Shown here: positions 1-5,295 of the stretch, in pieces
How positions within the stretch are numbered: the first letter of the stretch is position 1
Layout: the number at the start of each line of letters is the position of its first letter
NCBI GenBank assembly: GCA_020432595.1
Contig: JAGQGA010000277.1
Location: 1-7,132, forward strand
Direction of reading: 5' to 3'
DNA: 7,132 nt
From: Anaerolineales bacterium
GTDB lineage: Bacteria > Chloroflexota > Anaerolineae > Promineifilales > Promineifilaceae
Made by a program: the position numbers and the translations under genes
Notes under the pieces: model-generated
The model's input: the letters and a program-made list of their open reading frames with translations, nothing else
Database searches by the model: none
Told to the model about the DNA's origin: nothing

Positions 1-654
<654 letters not shown>

Positions 655-688
655 TTACTTTTGCTTAGAAGGCTTTTTTCGCACCATC

Positions 689-1054
689 TTAAATAAGCCG
701 CGATAGATCCTCCACAGCCCGGCGCATATCGAGGAAGATAAGCCCGAGTTTGGCATCAGCACGAGCCAAAACGGTCAAAACGGCTTCCTCGCCAATCGCC
801 ATTAACACAATGATACCGGCACTGCCTCGAATATAAACTTGCTCCAACGTTCCGCGCTTTAGCTCATCTGCAATCCGATCCCCCAAAGACAACATGGCGG
901 CCGACATAGCAGAGACTCTGTCTTCGTCTACACCAGATGGTAGAGCCGAGGCCATGATTAAGCCGTCAACGCTCACAACGGCTGAGGCTTCTATTTCTGA
1001 AGCAGCTTGTAAATCGCGCAGGCGATCCACCATCATTTCTGTACGTGATCTCAT
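689..1054 (-). CDS. Roadblock/LC7 domain protein
   Basis: A 121-residue single-domain protein of the Roadblock/LC7 superfamily, the fold of dynein light chains and of bacterial MglB. Members usually form homodimers that act with a small Ras-like GTPase (MglA type) in polarity, motility or signalling. Seen: an N-terminal helix (about 1-20), the strand-turn VVSVDGLIMASALP (26-39), a central helix DEDRVSAMSAAMLSLGDRI (43-61), strands EQVYIRGSAGIIVLMAIG (71-88) and AVLTVLARADAKLGLIFLDM (91-110), and a closing helix to the end. There is no signal peptide or membrane segment. The ATG at 1054-1052 follows AAGGAGA (1067-1061) at 6 nt. It has its own promoter upstream and a hairpin terminator downstream, so it looks monocistronic. 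No partner GTPase gene is in the window, so its role cannot be narrowed. Confidence 0.9.
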   Translation of the reverse strand: MRSRTEMMVDRLRDLQAASEIEASAVVSVDGLIMASALPSGVDEDRVSAMSAAMLSLGDRIADELKRGTLEQVYIRGSAGIIVLMAIGEEAVLTVLARADAKLGLIFLDMRRAVEDLSRLI

Positions 1055-1125
1055 TCAGACTCTCCTTCGGAAAGGTTGCACCTTCATTACAATCTAAAAG
1101 GATTATGTTATCTTGGAATGGTGCG

Positions 1126-1154
1126 ATACTACCATAAGGGTATGGGGCTGTCAA
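1126..1154 (-). promoter_or_regulatory. Sigma-70-type promoter for the Roadblock gene
   Basis: On the minus strand TTGACA (1154-1149) and TAGTAT (1131-1126) are separated by exactly 17 nt, close to the housekeeping consensus. Transcription would start near 1119, giving a 5' leader of about 65 nt before the ATG at 1054. The -35 box begins only 6 bp after the stop codon of the upstream SIS gene, so the promoter fills the short gap and gives the Roadblock gene its own transcription. The rest of the 1055-1160 gap holds only the leader and the ribosome binding site. Confidence 0.75.
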
Positions 1155-1160
1155 AATATT

Positions 1161-2216
1161 TTAGCGGGTTTCGGTGACTTTGCGAATGCTGCGCGGGGCA
1201 TCTACATTGTAGTCACGGGCATGAGCCAGGTGCATGGCAAAGAGCTGGCCGGGCACAATGGCGGTAATGGGCGAAAGCCATTCCGCCAGCGAAACCGGGA
1301 GGGTAAGCGGTATGCGTACTTGATCGAGCAACCCCTTGTTGTCGCTAATGCCAATGATTTCGGCACGCTGGCTTTTTAAGGTCTGGACAAAGGCTTCCAT
1401 TTCCTGATCCAGCTTGCCGGTGGGGGCAACCATAATGACGGGGAAGCCTTCGTTAATCATGGCGAGGGGGCCGTGCAAGAAGTCGGCACTACTATAGGGT
1501 TCGACAATGGTGTAGGTAAGTTCTTTGAGCTTGAGCGCCAGTTCAAAGGCGGTGGCGTAGTTGAAGCCGCGCCCAATGATGACGGAGTGCTGCATGTAGC
1601 GGTAGCGGGGAGCAATTTGCGCCACGGCGTCGTTGAGGGCCAACGTTTTTTGCACGGCTTCGGGCAAGACGGTTGGCAGGTCATGGCGTTTGGAGGGTTT
1701 GCCAAGCCAGTTGCTGAGGCTGGCAATGACGGCGAGTTCAGCAGTGTAGGTTTTGGTGGCAGCAACGGCCGTTTCCTGCCCGGCACTCAAATTGACCACC
1801 AAGTCGCCCTGATCAGCCAGGTCAGAGTTGGGGTCGTTGGTAAAAACGGCCGTTATCACCCGCTGCCGCCGCGCCTCAGCCAACACCTCCACAATATCCG
1901 GGCTTTTGCCACTTTGGCTGATGCCCACTACCATTGTATTTTTTACCCAGGGGGGGCGTTTGTAAATGGTATAGAGACTGGGCGTTGCCAGCGTCACCAG
2001 CATTTGGTTGCGTGCTCCCAAAACATATTGGGCATAGCGGCCGGCGTTGTCGCTCGTGCCACGCGCCGCAATCACCAAATGGTTAATATCAAGCTTGCCA
2101 ATCGCCTTGGCAATTTCCTCAATGACATAATTTTCCTGCGTTAAAACGCGATGCAATACCTCAGGCTGTTCGTGAATTTCCCGGTATAGGTTCGACTTGG
2201 TTACAGGTATAGACAC
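1161..2216 (-). CDS. Double-SIS-domain sugar-phosphate protein, likely glucosamine-6-phosphate deaminase of the NagB-II/GlmS-like type
   Basis: A 351-residue cytoplasmic protein with two SIS domains, equal to the isomerase half of GlmS without the glutaminase domain. SIS 1 shows ARGTSDNAG (51-59), SQSGKSPD (100-107) and AGQETAVAATKTYT (145-158). SIS 2 shows GRGFNYATAFELALKLKEL (215-233) and FLHGPLAM (246-253). The tail is DAPRSIRKVTETR. Residues E225, H248 and K346 line up with the GlmS catalytic Glu488, His504 and Lys603. With no ammonia-supplying domain and with nagA 38 nt upstream, the likely reaction is GlcN-6-P to Fru-6-P plus ammonia. This would make it a substitute for the unrelated classical NagB. 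Start: GTG at 2216-2214, preceded by AGGGGAG (2230-2224) at 7 nt. The homologous alternative, a related amino-sugar-phosphate isomerase such as the AgaS group, is possible but less likely next to nagA. Confidence 0.88.
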   Translation of the reverse strand: MSIPVTKSNLYREIHEQPEVLHRVLTQENYVIEEIAKAIGKLDINHLVIAARGTSDNAGRYAQYVLGARNQMLVTLATPSLYTIYKRPPWVKNTMVVGISQSGKSPDIVEVLAEARRQRVITAVFTNDPNSDLADQGDLVVNLSAGQETAVAATKTYTAELAVIASLSNWLGKPSKRHDLPTVLPEAVQKTLALNDAVAQIAPRYRYMQHSVIIGRGFNYATAFELALKLKELTYTIVEPYSSADFLHGPLAMINEGFPVIMVAPTGKLDQEMEAFVQTLKSQRAEIIGISDNKGLLDQVRIPLTLPVSLAEWLSPITAIVPGQLFAMHLAHARDYNVDAPRSIRKVTETR

Positions 2217-2254
2217 AGATGATCTCCCCTTGACTTGTAGACTGAACGATAATA

Positions 2255-3418
2255 TTAACAGTTTTCATCAATGTTATTGATAATGATCCCATTGATTATA
2301 GTTGAATTGACACGGTATGTCGAGGAGAGCAGCACCATGTTGGCAAGGTAGCCAGGGCGAATATGACCAAGCTGATGGTCAAGACCGAGCAGGCGGGCGG
2401 GGACGGAGGTAAAGGTGGGAAGAACGGCCGTTAATGAACTCTCCGTATAGGCAATGGCCTGACGCAGCGCCGTATCCAGCGAGATGATGCTGCCCGCCAG
2501 CGTCCCATCGGCAAGCTGCGCCGTCGTTTCACTGACGTAAACTTCGTGGTCGCCAAGCAGGTAGCGGCCGGGCGGCATCCCCAGCGCCCCCATTGCATCG
2601 GTAACAAAGTTAAGCCGCTCCCGCGCCACGCCCTCCCACACCATTTTCACCAGTGCCGGATGGACATGAATCCCATCGGGAATCAGCCCAATGGTCATCC
2701 GTTCGTCAGTCAGCAGTGCCCCCACCAGCCCTGGCTCGCGGTGGTGCAGCGGCGGCATGGCGTTAAAGAGGTGGGTGCCATAGCGAATGCCCGCCTCAAA
2801 CCCAGCCCGCGCCTCCGCCAACGTTGCCATCGAATGCCCGGCACTGACCACCACGCCACGCCCAGCCAAAGCTTCCACCAGCGGCAGCGCTCCCGGCATT
2901 TCAGGTGCCAGCGTCACCAGCGCCACGCCGTTGGTTGCCGACCAATGGCGGGTAGCAGTTAGACTGGGCGGCTGAATATGCGCCCGGTTGTGGGCACCTT
3001 TTTTAGCGGGGTTGAGAAATGGACCTTCAATGTGCAACCCCAACGGTGCTGCACCAACAAAACCAGCGGGCGACCCTTGCGCCAAAACATCCAGCCCGCG
3101 CTGGCTGACGGACAAGGGGGCAGTGATGATGGTGGGCAGAAAGCTGGTGACACCGTGCTGGGGCAACTGCCGCGCCACTTTCCAGATGGTGCCGGGGTCT
3201 TGCGTGAAGTCGTGGCCGAAACCGCCGTTAAGCTGGAGGTCAATGAGACCGGGGATCAAATATTGGCCGGTAGCGTCAATGATCTGGGCATTAGGGGGCG
3301 GGGTGAGGGTGTGGCTGGGCGCAACGGCCGTTAAACGGCCGTTTTCCACCACCACCGCCCCATCTTCCAAAACCTCATCGGGGGTCAAAATATGGGCATG
3401 TTGAATAAAAAGCGTCAT
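2255..3418 (-). CDS. nagA: N-acetylglucosamine-6-phosphate deacetylase
   Basis: NagA removes acetate from GlcNAc-6-P to give GlcN-6-P, the committed step in use of GlcNAc from chitin or recycled peptidoglycan; it is cytoplasmic and metal dependent. The 387-residue length is normal. Seen: PGLIDLQLNGGFGHDF (56-71), the amidohydrolase strand with the NagA-type QLNG in place of HxH; GLHIEGPF (127-134) with metal ligand E131; VSAGHSMATL (191-200) with H195; GTHLFNAMPPLHHREPG (214-230) with H216; IPDGIHVHP (246-254); FVTDAM (271-276) with catalytic Asp 274; DGTLAGS (304-310). Ligand numbering agrees almost exactly with E. coli NagA. The ATG at 3418-3416 follows AGGA at 6 nt. The SIS deaminase gene follows after 38 nt, suggesting one operon. 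The last 20 or so codons are clearly more AT-rich than the rest, but the C-terminal strand (TIINGIIINN) fits the family. Confidence 0.96.
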   Translation of the reverse strand: MTLFIQHAHILTPDEVLEDGAVVVENGRLTAVAPSHTLTPPPNAQIIDATGQYLIPGLIDLQLNGGFGHDFTQDPGTIWKVARQLPQHGVTSFLPTIITAPLSVSQRGLDVLAQGSPAGFVGAAPLGLHIEGPFLNPAKKGAHNRAHIQPPSLTATRHWSATNGVALVTLAPEMPGALPLVEALAGRGVVVSAGHSMATLAEARAGFEAGIRYGTHLFNAMPPLHHREPGLVGALLTDERMTIGLIPDGIHVHPALVKMVWEGVARERLNFVTDAMGALGMPPGRYLLGDHEVYVSETTAQLADGTLAGSIISLDTALRQAIAYTESSLTAVLPTFTSVPARLLGLDHQLGHIRPGYLANMVLLSSTYRVNSTIINGIIINNIDENC

Positions 3419-3438
3419 AGATTATCCTGAACGAGACT

Positions 3439-3475
3439 GGAGACTGGAGATTACGGCGATCAATCTCCAATCTCC
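3439..3475. repeat. Heptanucleotide inverted repeat, copy 1 (between nagA and the SARP gene)
   Basis: Two AGACTGG units and a partial AGATTA (3434-3453) face two AATCTCC units (3462-3475). They form a 14-bp stem with one imperfect pair (3439-3452 with 3462-3475) and a 9-nt loop. It fills most of the 79-bp gap between the regulator stop (3498) and the nagA start (3418). No U-tract follows on either strand, so it is not a standard terminator. It belongs to the same family as the repeats at 4322-4342 and 5168-5234. Confidence 0.8.
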
Positions 3476-3497
3476 AAGAAAATCTCAGTCAATATCC

Positions 3498-5096
3498 TTA
3501 CAAAATATTTTCCCGTAGAACAAACGGAGCAGCCTGCGCCCACGCCTCTGTTTGCCAATCCTCCTCCCCCTCTTCCAGCGCCAGCAGCCGTTCACGGCAT
3601 AAAATTTGCAGCGGCATCGGCCAACGGCCGCTTTTTTGCAGCAGCCACGCCACATCTTCCGCCGCAAACGGGCGGGGGCTGCTGGCGATAAGCACCCGCG
3701 CTTCGTCCTCGTCCAGTGGTCCCAAGGTGGCGGCATAGCCAAAGATGTTAAAAAACGGAGAGCCGTAGCCGCTGTGGGCGGCCAATTCGTCGGGGCGTTC
3801 GGGGGCGGTGAGGATAAAGGCCAGGTTGCCGCCTACCTGGTTGGTTGCCAAGGAGCGCAAGCTTTCCCAAAAGGTATCGTCAAGTTCTGGGTAGCGGCTA
3901 AGTGCTACGCCTATTTCATCGAGCAGGACGATGGTGGGCTGGCGCAGTTCGTCGGCCACCACGTCCAGAAAGGTTTCCAAGATGCAGGGTTCGGGCACGG
4001 GCAGCCCCATCCCCAGCAGCAAATGACGCAGCAGCCCGGCCAGCTCCCCCAGGCGCGGGTCTTGAAAGTCCACAAAGACCCAGCGATATTGTGATGGCTG
4101 GGGCAGCCAGTCGGTGCGCTGGTCGGGGCGGGGAGAAACGGCCGTTGTGATTTGGCGCAGATAATGCAGCAGCGACGTTTTGCCGCTGCGCCGGGGGCCG
4201 ATAATGGCGGCATTCTGCAACGGCCGCTGCCGCAGCAGCCCAAACAACCGCCGCACAATCCGCTCGCGGCCAAAAAAGTGGCGTGGGGTGGTAATAGGAG
4301 GGCCGGCGATGAAGGGGTTGGAGATTGGGGATTGGAGATTGGTGTAGGGCGTGGGGCGTGGGGCGTGGGGCGTGGAAGGTAAGGTATTGTGTCGGATTTG
4401 GTCAGCGAGGGCGGTGGTTTCGGGGGAGGGGGTGAGGCCAAGCTCGGTAGCAAGCAGGGTACGGCACTGTTCGTATTGGGCAATGGCGGCACTGCGCTGC
4501 CCTTGCCGCACCAGCAGAGTCATCAGCAGGCGGTGAGCGGCCTCGCGGGTGGGGTCGTGGTGGAGGAGTTGGCGAGCGTGAAAAACGGCCGTTTCTACCT
4601 CCCCCTGCCCGGCCAACGTTTCTGCCAGCCGCCAATGCAAATCCAGCAGCCGCAGCCGCAGCCGCGCCCGCTCCGCTTCTAGCCATTCCTCAAAAACGGG
4701 GGCCTGCCGCACGTACAAATCTTCAAGAAAGTCACCGCGATGAAGGGAAACGGCCGTTTGCCACCCCGCCACGTCTTCCCGCTGACGCTCAAACTCGGCC
4801 ACGTCCAACCAGTAGGGCAAGGTTGTGTCAAAAGCCACCGTCTGCGCGTCGGCAACCATGTAATCGCCCACTGCCTGCCGCAGTTTCAGCAGCTCCACGC
4901 GCAAGTTGCGGCGGGCATCGGCTTCGGGCAGGTCGCTCCAGAGAAGGTTTGCCAGGGCGGCGCGGGAATAGGAACGGCCGTTAACCGCCAAATAAACCAG
5001 CAGTCCCCGCGCCTTGGCCGACACCAACCCCACAGGCTCCCCATCCAACCACAATGCCACCGGCCCCAACAGAGCCATTCTTAATCCGTTACTCAT
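3498..5096 (-). CDS. SARP-family (BTAD) transcriptional regulator fused to a P-loop NTPase
   Basis: A 532-residue cytoplasmic regulator. Residues 1-95 form an OmpR-like winged-helix DNA-binding domain, with the SARP-typical segment DARRNLRVELLKLRQAVGDY (60-79). Residues 97-240 form the bacterial transcriptional activation domain (BTAD): WLDVAEFE, GDFLEDLY, EEWLEAERARLR, then TPR-like helices ending in TELGLTPSPET. A linker (239-262) is made of repeat DNA. A NTPase domain runs from FFGRER (274-279), with Walker A GPRRSGKT (300-307) and Walker B IVLLDE (389-394), then a sensor-like strand NLAFILTAPE (424-433). No C-terminal TPR array is present, unlike AfsR. The NTPase resembles the ATPase_2/STAND-like group, exact family unsure. 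nagA lies 79 bp downstream on the same strand, so it may control amino-sugar genes, but that is only a guess from position. Start ATG 5096-5094 lacks a clear Shine-Dalgarno; Met7 is an alternative start. Confidence 0.9.
   Translation of the reverse strand: MSNGLRMALLGPVALWLDGEPVGLVSAKARGLLVYLAVNGRSYSRAALANLLWSDLPEADARRNLRVELLKLRQAVGDYMVADAQTVAFDTTLPYWLDVAEFERQREDVAGWQTAVSLHRGDFLEDLYVRQAPVFEEWLEAERARLRLRLLDLHWRLAETLAGQGEVETAVFHARQLLHHDPTREAAHRLLMTLLVRQGQRSAAIAQYEQCRTLLATELGLTPSPETTALADQIRHNTLPSTPHAPRPTPYTNLQSPISNPFIAGPPITTPRHFFGRERIVRRLFGLLRQRPLQNAAIIGPRRSGKTSLLHYLRQITTAVSPRPDQRTDWLPQPSQYRWVFVDFQDPRLGELAGLLRHLLLGMGLPVPEPCILETFLDVVADELRQPTIVLLDEIGVALSRYPELDDTFWESLRSLATNQVGGNLAFILTAPERPDELAAHSGYGSPFFNIFGYAATLGPLDEDEARVLIASSPRPFAAEDVAWLLQKSGRWPMPLQILCRERLLALEEGEEDWQTEAWAQAAPFVLRENIL
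4322..4374. repeat. Two adjacent heptanucleotide tandem arrays inside the regulator gene
   Basis: On the plus strand, three units AGATTGG, GGATTGG, AGATTGG (4322-4342) are followed by a 4-nt spacer and four exact GGGCGTG units (4347-4374). Both arrays have a 7-bp period. On the coding (minus) strand they are translated as a low-complexity linker, HAPRPTP followed by NLQSPIS, at about residues 243-260 between BTAD and the NTPase domain. Because seven is not a multiple of three, three units encode a seven-residue period. Confidence 0.9.
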
Positions 5097-5114
5097 CTAA
5101 ACCCATTATTTTAT

Positions 5115-5136
5115 AGATCAACGCTAAATCAACGCT
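5115..5136 (-). promoter_or_regulatory. Candidate SARP operator: tandem 11-bp direct repeat upstream of the regulator
   Basis: Two 11-bp units (5136-5126 and 5125-5115 on the minus strand) share AGCGTTGATTT/AGCGTTGATCT, 10 of 11 bases identical. They are followed at once by AT-rich TATAAAATAAT, a plausible -10 region, about 19 nt before the ATG at 5096. Known SARPs bind direct heptamer repeats with 11-bp spacing overlapping weak -35 regions, and no good -35 box is seen here. The role is inferred from spacing and position. It could instead be chance or a site for another regulator. Confidence 0.4.
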
Positions 5137-5167
5137 TTGATGACGGTCGTATAGTACAGTAAGGATT

Positions 5168-5234
5168 AGAGATTGGAGATTGGAGATTATGGATCATAGT
5201 GTTCATAATCTCCAATCTTCAATCTCCAATCTCC
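5168..5234. repeat. Heptanucleotide inverted repeat, copy 2 (divergent intergenic region)
   Basis: AGATTGG-type units (5170-5190) face four CCAATCT-type units (5207-5233). The arms 5168-5191 and 5204-5227 pair over about 24 positions with two mismatches around a 12-nt loop. The element sits in the 199-bp gap between the minus-strand regulator (start 5096) and the plus-strand TadE fusion (start 5296), so a folded form would lie between two divergent promoters. The rest of this gap holds the 11-bp direct repeats (5115-5136) and, on the plus side, a weak -10-like TATACC at 5240-5245 without a convincing -35. Confidence 0.85.
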
Positions 5235-5295
5235 CAAAGTATACCCAAACGTGCGGAACAAACGAACCGTTTCTTCCGCCGGAGCAGTTTTTGGT

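Noticed and set aside
1078..1124. GCACC/GGTGC pairing in the leader of the Roadblock gene as a riboswitch
   Set aside because: The arms are five bases, one arm lies at or before the predicted transcription start, and no known riboswitch motif is present.
1473..2144. 223-residue plus-strand ORF
   Set aside because: It lies wholly antisense to the SIS gene, whose frame carries clear family motifs. The translation has no recognisable domain.
2267..2281. ATCAAT-GTT-ATTGAT inverted repeat at the 3' end of nagA as a terminator
   Set aside because: The stem is only 6 bp, AT-rich and inside the coding sequence, with no U-tract; the SIS gene follows closely and is probably co-transcribed.
4322..4374. 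Possible CRISPR or minisatellite array
   Set aside because: Units are 7 bp, contiguous and without spacers, so this is a tandem heptanucleotide repeat and not CRISPR.
3902..4686. Several Pro/Ala/Arg-rich ORFs on both strands
   Set aside because: All are alternative frames of the SARP-NTPase gene in GC-rich sequence, with low-complexity translations and no family motifs.
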